Assembly (NCBI GenBank): GCA_015179025.1
Contig: WHUX01000066.1
Location: 124,001 to 188,000, forward strand
Origin: Terfezia claveryi
Lineage: Eukaryota; Ascomycota; Pezizomycetes; Pezizales; Pezizaceae
Direction: 5' to 3'
Length of the DNA: 64,000 nucleotides
The notes under the pieces are model-generated. The model made no database searches. It saw only the letters and a program-made list of their open reading frames with translations, and was not told the origin of the DNA. Shown here piece after piece: positions 52,948 to 63,406 of this stretch. The position numbers and the translations under genes are program-made. How positions within the stretch are numbered: the first letter of the stretch is position 1; each line of letters starts with the position of its first letter.

Positions 52948-54784
52948 TTTTTTTTTTTTTAAAAAAATACTTGTTACTCTTATGCGGCCTCGTTAGGGGG
53001 GCCATGAAGAGCCACCCAGAAACCCGGGTGGATTCAAGGTTAAGGCAAGTTAATCTGCCATAACCACGCAAAATACGTACAAATATGAAGGAATATGAGG
53101 CCCCATGCTGTCATTAACGGACGAGCCGATGACCCGCAGGCCTGACTGAGCCTCTCCTCCTAGACTAATGAACTGAATAACCTCCGAGGAAATTGTGACT
53201 AGATGGAAGGAACTGGAATAACAAAAGGGACTCGTAAAAATAACTGTTCGTCCGACCTACTAGGTTAGCTCGTGATATAAGAACTTGAGAAAGGCCTCCG
53301 TAGCCTCGTATGTCTCTTCTCCTTCCTTTCTCCATTCCGGCTTGTCAAGCTCTTCCCAGCAGCGTTTCTCTCCTAAGAGGTCTCTCCGGGAGCGGTCAAA
53401 GCGTGGGCAATTGAAGATAGGCCTGGGCACGAGACGTCTCGAGACAAGACGTGGGCAACGTCTCGAGACGTCTCGTCATTTACCAGGCTGGTCTCGAGAC
53501 TTTTGGATATCGAGCACAAGCCAACACAATCATAATTATATTCGAACTTGCTAGCTAGCTACCTAGTTATTATCAATCATCATCATCTTCGCCTTCGACG
53601 TCAATTTCCTCTTCTATACCCTTTTCTGCCAAACCTCGCTCTAAAATCATCTGGAGTATGAGTAGGCGACACGGAAATTTATTGTGATGATTGTTGATGC
53701 AGTACAGGAAGTGCAGATAATGAGCGGAGAAAGAGTATAATGAACGGAAAAAGAGAAGAAGGAATCTCTACCTTTAAGTACCGAATAATAATAACACATA
53801 TTTACAAGCGAAGGCTATCATAGGCTGCTAAACTGATTGCCGCAACCCATGAAAAGATCTTCGCAGCCACTGAAAAATTTTCGCAGCCAATGAAACATTT
53901 TCACAAAAAGTCTCGAGATGTCTCGTCTCGTGCCCAGGCCTAATTGAAGACGATGTGTGCTCCTGTCTCCGATGGATGGCCGCAAGCGCACTCCGCTGAC
54001 TGCTTTGCCGATGTGATGCAGCCAGCTCTTCTGGGGACCTCTGTTTGTTCGTAGCCACGTATAGGCTGACAGGGCATGCCGGTCCCATTCCACTCTCCTG
54101 ATGCCGTGCCCCGCTCTCGTTCTTGCTTCCTTTCGTATGGCCTTAGAAGACACTCGGAGGCCCCCTTCCGTCACTGTGCGAGCCTTGCCTGTGAATTCGC
54201 CTAGGTAGGAGTGGAAATTGCAAATCCGGTCCGCTTTCTCATTCCCCTCGATGCCTTAGGTCCCTTTGTGCGTTGCAGGCTAGTAGTACCTTGATGTCCT
54301 TCTCAATTCTGGACCTGGGGGGATGGCCTATGCTCAAATTGCGGACAGCTTGGACTGCTGCCTGCGAGTCCGACAAGATAGCCAGCATGTCCGAGTCTTC
54401 TCTTCGTAGTGCTAGGTTCATGGCATAGAGTTCACCATCTGCAACTGTGGCTCTGTTTCCCAAGAAACCGCCGTAGTCCTCTGTAAACCCCCCTCTCCGA
54501 TCTTCGCTATGTACTCCACTTGCTACCTCCCTGCCCCGCCCCGTGCCATCTGTGTAACAAACTCTCCAGCCTTCCTCCAGGATCGTGCCTATCTTTGCTG
54601 CCCACACGCCTAGAAGTTTGGAACTCTCGGATTTCGGGTCGAGTACTTCATAGAAGATGGGAAAGGGTATTGTTGAATGGTGGCCTGGCCCGTTGCAAAC
54701 ACTGAAGTCTTTGAGTACATACAGGATTTTCGAAAGGATGGAAAAAAAAAAAGAGCTTGTGGTGATTGATGCGTTGCTCCTGGC
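52948..54784 (-). mobile_element. LINE-1 copy with RNase H, holding a hAT MITE
   Basis: The 3' end is at the left. On the minus strand 54607-54239 encodes RNase H: YTDGTGRG, GELYAMNLALRRED and LSDSQAAVQA, so three acidic residues of the active site are present. It is followed, after a frame change, by the C-terminal region (DRHALSAYTWLRTNRGPQK) at about 54170-53951, where the MITE at 53418-53942 interrupts the Cys/His motif. The copy ends at another LINE-1 tail near 54784. Frameshifts make it non-functional. Confidence 0.85.
53418..53942. mobile_element. 525-bp hAT-type MITE
   Basis: The inverted ends TAGGCCTGGGCACGAGACG extend into GTCTCGAGAC palindromes, and the 8-bp duplication ATTGAAGA lies at 53410-53417 and 53943-53950. 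The interior is non-coding with a few Asp/Glu-rich remnants. It has the same terminal family as 1638-1767. Confidence 0.93.
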
Positions 54785-54832
54785 CTTTTTTTTTTTTTTT
54801 TTTATACTTGTTACTCTTATTCGGTCCCAGTA

Positions 54833-56846
54833 CAGTATACTCTCGATATAAGAATATCGTCCGGCGGGGGGGGGTATATTCTTATATCGAGTATATTCTT
54901 ATATCAAATATCAGGGTAACTACTAAAGGTGTACATCAAATAAAAAAAAGTATTAACGTGAGGTAGAGGAAGAACTAGGTACAGGACGACCAGGAACGGT
55001 CCGGATGAAGTGAAGAAGGCAGTAATGACTGTTTGCTTGCTTTTCCTTTTGTCTGCCAGTTGTGCAGCCTCAATGCGCCGGCATTCGCGATAATAGAACT
55101 GTTCCGCAGCCTCACTGAGGGGGCCTGATTGTAGTCCATATAAGGTAAGAGTCTCCAGCGCTGCTAGGGCTTGGTGATGCGGAATGGAGGCAGTTTCAGG
55201 CCGTTCATCATCATCTGAATCCTCATCTGGAACTGTTTGATATGTTGCAAGAATTCTTTCCTCCAAATCTTCCTCATTGTCAACTACCTCTTCATCTTCC
55301 GGAGCAACAAATGCTTGAACCATAGCCAGTGTTGGAAGAGTTTGAGGCATCAGAACTTGAATACAATCAAAGATCTCAGCCTCGGGATCTTCGGGATCAA
55401 CTTTGGGTAAGTTGCTGTAGAGCCGGTCCATGGATCTTGACTTGACTTCGGGAAAAACAGTGTCTGAGTCCACCAGTTAGATAATATGCCGGATCATAGA
55501 CTGCCGGTAGTACGCCTTCCACGTCCGAATAATTCCTTGATCCATTGGCTGATATCGGGATGTACATAAGGGGGGTAACCAAACAATTTGAACATGAGAT
55601 AGACCATCATTGCCACCAAGATCCTCCACAGCATTTTCATGAGGCCGGAAATTATCTAACAATAAAACCACAATACGTCCTCGTGCTTTCATGTGGAAAT
55701 TAAACCATTCTAACCACTCTCTCATAATAACCATATTATTCCAGGCTGTAGAATTTGCACGCCATATACAACCTAAAGATGTTTTTTTGTTGATATTCTT
55801 GAAGGCTCGAGGGTTCATAGCACGTCCAATAATCCAAATCGGTACCTTATCACTTCCATCTGCATTCCCACACATTATAGCAGTAATTCTTTCCTTGCTT
55901 TGTTTAATTCCAGACTCTGCCATTGTTGATAAAGTGTAATTCGGCGAACGTCTCCAAAATAAACCTGTTTCATCCATATTGTATATATCCCAACGCTTAT
56001 AATCCATCAATATCGATTGAATATTTTCCATCTGTTTTTCTACATCCTCATCGATAACTATAAAACCATCCTCTCCATGAAAAACAAACTTCTTAATTCC
56101 ATACCAATTTTTCCAATTGCTCAACCATCCTTCGGCATTGGGGTGTCTGGATAGACTGCAAGCTTCTGCCAAAATTGTGCTGCCTTTTCTTGCAAAACCA
56201 GACCTGTAATCGATATCTTCCGATGTTGCATAGTTTGTTACCACTTATAGAGAGCCTTATCTAACTCTGGATACTGTCCGGTTCGGAGAAGCTTTCGATC
56301 TCGATGGCTCTGTTGTACTTGTTGTGGATCTAGGGTGCTAGCATCAGATGGACCTCGAGGTCTTTTGGTTGGATTCAAGATCTTGCTAATTTGTAATTGA
56401 GTCAAGATCTTATTGGGATATTTATCTTCAAACCAACGTTTGATGCCTCGCTATGTGAGATCAGGATATGCACTTGCATAGTCATATATCTCCTTGCATT
56501 CTTCTTCAGTCCACCCTTGACGTTTCAATGAACCACTAGCAGGCATATCGAATTAGATCAGGAGTTCGGAGGTAGTATTGAAAGTGTATGTAGCAGTATT
56601 GTATGTCGCGGTGTTGTGTTTGGTATGATGCGTGCTTATGGTGTTGTGTTGTTGCTTGTGCGGGGTATTTCTTATTGATAAGCCTTCCTATTCTAGCTAG
56701 GCTGTTTACATATTACCCAATCAGGTACTCTTGGTATAAGAATACCTTAGTAAACAACCTCGAAAAAATAAGAATATTCTTCTATCAAATATATTCTAAT
56801 TTCATATGGGGGCGGGGGGGTATATTCTTATATCGAGAGTATACTG
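54833..56846 (-). mobile_element. pogo-3 DNA transposon
   Basis: 2014 bp with inverted ends CAGTATACTCTCGATAT and the TA duplication at 54831-54832 and 56847-56848. A TATTCTTATATCGAG motif repeats directly and inversely inside each end, with a G-run beside it. It is unrelated in sequence to pogo-1 and pogo-2. Confidence 0.93.
54904..56546 (-). pseudogene. pogo-3 transposase (CENP-B/Tigger-like)
   Basis: The likely start is the ATG at 56544-56546 (MPASGSLKRQGWTEEECKEI). An N-terminal HTH (KILTQLQISKILNPTKR) is followed by a CENP-B-type domain (LDKALYKW, VLQEKAAQFWQKL, then GIKKFVFHGEDG after a frameshift) and a DDE core. In the core the first Asp is in YNMDETGLFWR, the second in VLLLDNFRPHEN and the third in SRYQPMDQGII. 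The C-terminal part is acidic, then basic (DKRKSKQTV). TAG at 56451, TAA at 56238, a frameshift near 56160 and TAG at 55477 inactivate it. The three catalytic Asp are intact. Confidence 0.9.
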
Positions 56847-57916
56847 TAAGGGGACCATGAAGAACCCGGGTGGATTCAGGACAAGGCAAGTTAATCTGCC
56901 AGGTCCGGCGCGCAGAAAGCAATGAAGATAGATACATGTGCGTAGGGAATTCGTAGACCCCCCAGGCCCAGAAACGGTGCCATTGAGATGTCTGAAAGTG
57001 TGTGAAAGAAATGGGAAAAGCAAGATAAGTTCAAGAGATAGTGCCTCAATGCTGTCATTAACCGCCTATGGCGGATGACCCCGAGAGGCCTGACTGAGGC
57101 CCGTACCAGAAAACAGGACTCGTGAAATGCTAGATACATGTGTAAATGGAATTCGTAAGTGTCATCAATGCTACCGGCCAGCAAAGGCCAGCCCATTCTA
57201 GCGTGAATGGATGTACGGTCGCAACCCCTCCATGTCCCAAACCTCTTCTTCCTCCTCTTTTATCCTCCGCCACGTCCCCTTCCGACCATCCATTTGTATA
57301 TGAAGCTGAAGAAAGCTTCCACCGCATCCCAATTGTCCCCCTCCTCCTCTTCTACCCATATTGGGAGATCGAGGTCTTCCCAATCTTTGATGCTGCCTAG
57401 GGCCTGTCGTTGGGCAGAAAGGAGGGGGCATGCGAATGTAATATGAGCCCCGTCCTGGTTACCGTGTCCGCACGAGCAATCACTGGAGTCTGCTTTGCCG
57501 ATCTTGTGAAGCCAGAATCGCTGAGGACCTTTTTCTGTGCGGCACCATGTGTATGCGGAGAGGGCATGGCGGTTCCATGAAGTTCTTCTAATCCCAAAGC
57601 TGGGCGCTGGGCGTGCTTGGCTTCTTATGGCTTTGGAAGCTTGTCTGATGCTGCTCCTGGCCGTTCCTGGGGTATCTGGGTTGGTTGACAATTGTAGGAG
57701 TGTGTGGAGGTCCTATGGTACTCCAGCTGGAGAAAATGGGGGCGTAGAGAGCAGGTCAAGATACTCGGGGCCAAGTAGCTGTAGGGCGGTGTGCCTCTGA
57801 GCCCCCTTTGATATTCGGGTACCTACAACAAGAATTTCATGGTAATAGAGTTGCACGGGAGGGCCCTTATTAGATTCCATCGGTATGGATTGACATTCCT
57901 GGCCCAAGGTATTCAA

Positions 57917-58480
57917 TTAACGGGGTCTGACTATACTCTGTAACTCGGATAATAAATTATAGAAGAAAACTAAAATGCTCTAGCTTCTTGTAGCAAAATC
58001 AGCCTAGGCCTGGCGTCAAATGTATCTTAGAGTACCGGTACCACTGTTAAGGGCGAAATTGTTGGTATAGTACTGGTGGCTTCACTATTCATCCTTAATG
58101 CGTCCATCACGAGGGCCTGGCTGTCACACCTGATATCTTCCGAGTTCTATCATTTAGGTATGGTCATTAGAGATTTTCGAGCGAAGAGTCTCAGGACTCA
58201 AATACCTCAGTCCTTGACCAACAATACTCCATCGGAGAGCACACCCATGAACTTCGGGGATGATAGGTCAGGGTCAATATAGGAAACATGAAATATCAAA
58301 ACCCAAAGCAAGGAGTTAAGCCGTGAAATTCCCTCTCTCTTCATGCTAAAAGCTTACGATAAGCTATTTTCCCAAAGCATAATTAATGTTTGCCAGATCC
58401 CGTATTCCCTAGGTCATAAATTGACCGGCAGATCCCTTGTGTGAGCTTAACTGCCGTGTTCAGGTTCCACTCGATCCGAT
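57917..58480. other. No gene seen
   Basis: Possible transition to sequence outside the transposon cluster. There are no long frames, repeats or RNA genes that I recognise. Confidence 0.35.
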
Positions 58481-58519
58481 ATCCCTTCTTCGTGAATGTA
58501 TCGATCTAATGTGCTTTTC

Positions 58520-58690
58520 TACCGCATTGCCAGGGAGCGAACATTCTGGGCACCTGGGTATTTTTCTGTGAACTCGGATATATCAACTTGAGTCTCAAAA
58601 ACCTTGGCTATTACCTGGACAGTATTGTAGTTGTCTATCAACCACTGAACCTGCATAGCATAATCTTTCTGAGCTCTAGGAATACTTTCC
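58520..58690 (-). pseudogene. Unrecognised coding fragment
   Basis: On the minus strand about 55 codons read without stop (IPRAQKDYAMQVQWLIDNYN, then DISEFTEKYPGAQNVRSLAM) before a TAG. The composition is protein-like, but I recognise no family and no start. It may be an exon of a host gene or a relic. Confidence 0.3.
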
Positions 58691-58699
58691 ACGATATAT

Positions 58700-59164
58700 C
58701 ATATCCGCTCTGCCATGTGTAAGCTTTAGATAACCAGGTCAGTACTATGAGATGAGGTGACCACATAGGAACTCCTGGCGTTTGTAGCATGCTTTTTCTT
58801 TTTGGCTGGTTAATCCTTTCCTTGAAAGATGCTGTAGAGTGTAACGGACCTGTAGTCAATACCTCTACAAGGTTGCAGACAAACTCGACGGTCAGATAAG
58901 TATTGCCGTAGCATAGCAATTTCAAAATAAATCAAATCCAAAATAAATATTGGGCCGGCTATAAATTGTAAAAAAGAAGCACAATTCCTGAATTGCCTAT
59001 AGTGGAAGGTGAATACACTGTGATTTTTGATTGGTACAGCCATAGAGAAGAACAGTATAAGCAACGTGCAACGGGAATACACATGACGGTTTAACCTGAA
59101 ATATTAGACATACCTGTTCTAGGTACTTCATTTCTTGATCAGCCTAGGATAATTCACAAAAAAA
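58700..59164. other. No gene seen
   Basis: Unassigned sequence with only short, unsupported frames. Confidence 0.3.
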
Positions 59165-59422
59165 TCATCTGCAATCATACAACGGGTAGACAATCTCAAC
59201 CACATACAGAGCTTCGCATTGATTAAGGGGCAAGGGAGGTCTCCAAAGTAGGAGACCAATAATAATTACAGAAAGGATGTTGAAACCAAAAAAGAGAGTA
59301 AATCCAACAACCCATAAATAAGAGCAAGCTGGGAGATATACATTAAATAGAACGATGCAAACCATCGAACCATATGTATTGAGATATCCCACCCACTCCA
59401 AAATATATAGATACAGAAGCAC
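59165..59422 (-). other. Hydrophobic ORF, weak support
   Basis: 85 codons with two or three hydrophobic stretches (MVCIVLFNVYLPACSYLWVV, LFFGFNILSVIIIGLLLW) that could span a membrane. Another frame over the same DNA is also open. No homologue is recognised, and it could be a chance frame in T-rich DNA. Confidence 0.2.
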
Positions 59423-59542
59423 ACATTAAACATTATTACCTCCCTGGAATGCAAATCGACAACCAGCCCAGTTCGTCCAAAGGAACTCAACGGCTCCTGA
59501 TTTCCCCATTTCGAACCAATCACCCCGCCCCGTGCCTCAGTA

Positions 59543-60015
59543 TCAACCCTGCTCTGGCACGGGAACGGTCTTGGTCCGTTCGCTGTTATTTTGGTCACTC
59601 GCAAGCAACTGGTTTTGGCTTACATCAAACACTTCATCGTGGAAAACCGAGGTCGTGTCTGTCTTCGTGGGGGAACCCTTCGTCGTCGGTGAATTCTGAT
59701 TATGGTGATTGCTATTAATATCGTTGTTGTTGTTGTTGTTGCTGTTGTTACCGCTATTCTTAGGGCTATCGGTATTAAAGCTGTCGTTCAAGACATTAAT
59801 GGCTCTGATGGAGGCGCGAGGAAGGGCTTTGGCGTCAAGCTGCAAAATCTTGGGCGTTAGATAATTATTACTACGGTTATATAGCTCAGAATTGGAAGAC
59901 GAACCCGAGGAATGAGTGAGCCAGACGCCTCGAGGTTGCGCAAAGGAGCGGCGGTGACCAACTGACTGGCGAGGAGAAGGACAAAGACAGAGTGGGAGAG
60001 GCTTTGAAACTGCAT
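59543..60015 (-). CDS. Candidate small secreted Asn/Ser-rich protein
   Basis: The ATG at 60013-60015 begins a typical signal peptide (MQFQSLSHSVFVLLLASQLV, then a TAAPL cleavage region). Twelve or so codons later the frame stops. An intron with a GT..AG pair, a CTAAC branch site and a TTTGCAG acceptor near 59840 joins it to a frame that runs to a stop at 59543. The donor is either GTTCGT or GTAGTA; both are phase 0. The mature product would be about 110-120 residues, Asn/Ser/Thr-rich (NNSNNNNNNDINSN), with no cysteines, so it is not a cysteine-rich effector type. Export or cell-wall association is inferred. Confidence 0.45.
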
Positions 60016-60855
60016 AGTGAATATGGATAGTATATGCTGAATAACAAATGAATGACTGGTGGTGTAAATGACTGGTGGTGTACAAGCAAACGAAGGACTT
60101 GCGCAGAGAAGTAATTGCAGTAAAAAAAAAACGGAGGACTTTTTCCTGCCTTTTAACGCATCTACATGTTTCCTAGCCGATATCACTCCCCTGATTAAGT
60201 TTATAATGGCCAAGAACGGCAGACAGAAGTTAGTTGTTGATCGGCAGGAGGCTGGTATTTGCACGCTTCTGCTCCGGAGGTGCTCTTTCCCGATAAACAA
60301 AGGGGCCGTATTTGGAGTTGTACAAGTTTTCCTGGGATTAACCCCTATTTCTATCCTATGATGAGCGGGCTTTCGTTTAAATACCAATGTAAACTGAATG
60401 CCAATGTCCAAATGTTCTAGAAAATAACGTCCCTAGACAAAGGATATTATTATTTCTCAGTAAGACGACTAGGTATAATGTCCAGCCACTCAAATCCAAG
60501 GTGACTTCAACCTGTGGAAAGTGAGGCATTACCTAGTGTGGATCCGCTGCGAGCAAGTGTCGTGACTCCAGCTTGAAGGTCAGTTACGTAAACAATCAGG
60601 AGTAAATTTGGGCAGTTGACCCAGACCCAGCCACTGTCGGGATATTTGCAGATCTGTCGGTGCACTTCGAATTCCGACAGATATGTTCCCTGCTATAACC
60701 CCTATGCGGTATGTATCCCCGTGCCGTGTGTTTATTGTACGACCCAGCTGGAGGTAGCATAGCTCTAATCACGAGAGTTAACGCCAATAGTAAGACCCAA
60801 AATGCCACTGCAGGTTCCGAAACGCTAATTTACTTGCTGGTTTCGTGGACATAAA
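60016..60855. other. No gene seen; 5' flank of the secreted protein
   Basis: Contains the upstream region of the minus-strand gene ending at 59543. A TATACTATCC-like stretch near 60030 (minus strand) is close to the start. No other feature is visible. Confidence 0.3.
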
Positions 60856-61326
60856 CTAGCTATATGGACACGATAATCTTTCCTGCTCTGGAAAAACACG
60901 TGCCAGATCGATGCCAGTTACAGTACTACCTACGGTACGTGTATATTCAAGTCCAGATCTAACACCTCCAAAATGTTGAGATGCAATCTTCTCGATCTCC
61001 ATGCCTCTAGCCCAATTCTTGTTAGGCAGAATCAGCCGCGCGAAGGCAATCCATGGTCGATTGTTTCCGTACCCAGACACCCGACCAAGGAAATTAGCAT
61101 AAACGGGAATCAAGAATATGACGAATAACCCCGACCTTGCATTGATTGCCCGAAAAGGTGCGGGAAGTCTGCCATTTGCCAATTTGGTAATTGCAGGAGC
61201 AAAATAAGCATAAATTAGCACGGCGCGGATCATGCCCTTATTTATCCAAGACATTGAATTCGTATTCATCGACGTGCTAAACTGAACTGGTACTAAATCA
61301 TCTTGAAAAATTAACATCCCCGTCAA
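60856..61326 (-). CDS. Hypothetical ORF, 156 codons
   Basis: An uninterrupted frame from ATG at 61326 to the stop at 60856. It has one hydrophobic stretch (SGLFVIFLIPVYANFLG) and a C-terminal part of globular composition (RPWIAFARLILPNKNWARG, HFGGVRSGLEYTRTVG). I recognise no family. Codon use and length do not exclude a chance frame. Confidence 0.25.
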   Translation of the reverse strand: MTGMLIFQDDLVPVQFSTSMNTNSMSWINKGMIRAVLIYAYFAPAITKLANGRLPAPFRAINARSGLFVIFLIPVYANFLGRVSGYGNNRPWIAFARLILPNKNWARGMEIEKIASQHFGGVRSGLEYTRTVGSTVTGIDLARVFPEQERLSCPYS

Positions 61327-61405
61327 AATTGTAACTCACTACTACCTAGGTAGGACATAGTGCTCGTCCGACGCGAAATTAATGGTTGCTATGTATGTAG
61401 GTACA

Positions 61406-61567
61406 GGGAAAACTGGTGAATAAGACTCCTTGTCTGTATCAGAATCATAACTAGAATAAGTCAACATCAGAGTCAAGGACGCTAATCTGCCCACAACTAG
61501 TAACGCCCCTACCACAAAAAGGAAAGAGCAAAGACACAGACAAGGAGTCTTATTCACCAGTTTTCCC
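61406..61567. repeat. Inverted repeat 1, 32-bp perfect arms
   Basis: Arms 61406-61437 and 61536-61567 are exact reverse complements (GGGAAAACTGGTGAATAAG..), separated by 98 bp. It could be a foldback element or a MITE. Confidence 0.95.
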
Positions 61568-61579
61568 GCTGCATCAAAT

Positions 61580-61733
61580 GGCGAACACCGATCCTTGTCA
61601 GTTTAGAGATAATACACCTGACAGGGACAGTTACTCAGTGAACGTGTTACCTCCACCTATTTTTGTGCTCGGATATCACCCTTCTGCATAAGCCCAATCT
61701 ATATCTTTAAACTGACAAGGATCGTTGTTCGCC
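61580..61733. repeat. Inverted repeat 2, 32-bp arms
   Basis: Arms 61580-61611 and 61702-61733 pair with two mismatches (GGCGAACA(C/A)CGATCCTTG..). It starts 13 bp after inverted repeat 1 and does not share its sequence. Confidence 0.93.
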
Positions 61734-62653
61734 GGATGCGGTACCTATCCAATTCTTGTCCTGATAACGACTGCTGTACATTAGAGTTATTCCTTCGTGT
61801 CGTGAGACATGCATTACATGCTCATGCAATCTCTTAGCGTCATGAGACATGTAGCAGAGTCGCCCTTCCAAATATTGCTTTCTTACCCTAAAGCCACACT
61901 AAACTTTGGGGGGGGGTGGGCCTCCAATACATGTCTCTTGACATCAAGGGATAACGTTAAACAGGGAGGTCAACCTAGCTCCGCTGCATGTCTTAGTCAA
62001 CGAAGTGATGTCTACCGGTGGTTAGGTAACACCAGCCCGTTAAATTGTTTAAGTACAAAATCTGCAGCTGCCTGTTTTAGTTCCGGGCCAATTTTATACG
62101 ATGCTCCTAATATATATAATATAGAGAGCCCAAAATAATGCAAACATAATTCGAGGGAGCTCGTTCCGTCAAGTGCAAAGTGGTCTTCCTATCCAAGTCA
62201 TGCGCCTTGGAATGATTATCTCTACTCCCTAAAGCAGAAATCCAATCCATCGAACGTTTACTTTTGTGATAACCCCCCCACATGGGTGGTATATAAGTAA
62301 TCCACCCAAGTTTGTCTTAGATGAGAAATTAATCAGTCCAGAGTTATACATACATAGCTATCGGAGTACTCCGCATTGGTAGATAATATAGGTGGCCATA
62401 CATATTCAACAGTCTCACACACAGCCTGCCCAGTGTTGTAGCGTACCTACATAGCCGATATATTTATTTTGGTCTAGAGTCCCTTCGGTAAACCTGGTAA
62501 CGAGAAGTTCGTTACAACATCAGCGGCGTTGCCAGCATTGACCATGATAAGCTTCAGAACACGAGACTCCCCTGCTTGGTGCCACAGGTTAACGATATCG
62601 TTGCTAGCCAATGGAAACGCGGTTGGCACGGATAGGTTTTCACGTTCTCATCT
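61734..62653. other. No gene seen
   Basis: Non-coding; GAGACATG repeats near 61803-61855. No recognised element. Confidence 0.35.
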
Positions 62654-62828
62654 ACAGCATTTTACGGGTCAATGGATGCGAGCGACTAGAGTATATTGGG
62701 ATTAAGTGTGCTAAATAGTGATCGTAGGCACATAACTAGTCTGACCACCAGACTAACATCGTACCTGCATGCAACCAACCTTCATAGGCTAGGCTATCCC
62801 TATTTCCCATTGACCCGTAAAATGCTGT
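62654..62828. repeat. Inverted repeat 3, 22-bp perfect arms
   Basis: Arms 62654-62675 and 62807-62828 (ACAGCATTTTACGGGTCAAT..) are exact reverse complements, 131 bp apart. No TA or longer target duplication is visible outside. Confidence 0.93.
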
Positions 62829-63406
62829 GAAGTCACAAATGTATAGTTGTTTACACCACATTTGGGATAGCTACGAGTGATAAATTTTTGCTGAGATACG
62901 ACTTTGTCCAATTCGAATTAACCCCACGGGAAGTAATTTATGCCATGAACCCCCACTCCCTAGCAAGCAACAGAACCCACCGAGCGTAAACCAACAAAAA
63001 TATCCCATCCCAAATCAAATTTCCTCCTCCCCTTCCAAGTCCGAGATGCCCCCATTATATCCAGCCCCAGATTACCCCGATTTTCGATAACTACTCGTAA
63101 CAAGCATGATTAGAAATTTGAGAACGACAAGAACAAGAAATTCGTCGACGTAATGGACATTAAAGATACAAGCGGGACATTAAATGTATAAAAAAGAACC
63201 ATGAACATAAACTCTTCGTCCGCATATTGCCCCATTTATAGCAATTTCAGTTTCCCTCATGCTATTAATATCCCATTCCTTTGTACCTAGCCCATTAACG
63301 CTCCGGGTAGTAAAGACAAAACAAATGAAAGGAAATTTGAAGTCAGTCCTCAGGCAAATATTAGATATCAGTGGCTAACGCTGCAATAGAATCCCAAGCC
63401 TGCTGG
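62829..63406. other. 3' flank of the edge gene; nothing else seen
   Basis: AT-richer sequence, probably the 3' region of the minus-strand gene to the right. No clear polyadenylation block could be chosen. Confidence 0.35.

Larger units (their letters stand above)
54785..57900 (-). mobile_element. LINE-1 copy (variant hairpin), split by pogo-3
   Basis: Parts 54785-54832 and 56847 to about 57900 form one 3' region of the GGTCCC hairpin subtype. On the minus strand 57691-57260 encodes the C-terminal Cys/His end (TWCRTEKGPQRFWLHKIGKA, CSCGHGNQDGAHITFACP), and the same frame continues to 57916 across a TAG at 57713. The precise 5' end is uncertain. Confidence 0.82.
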
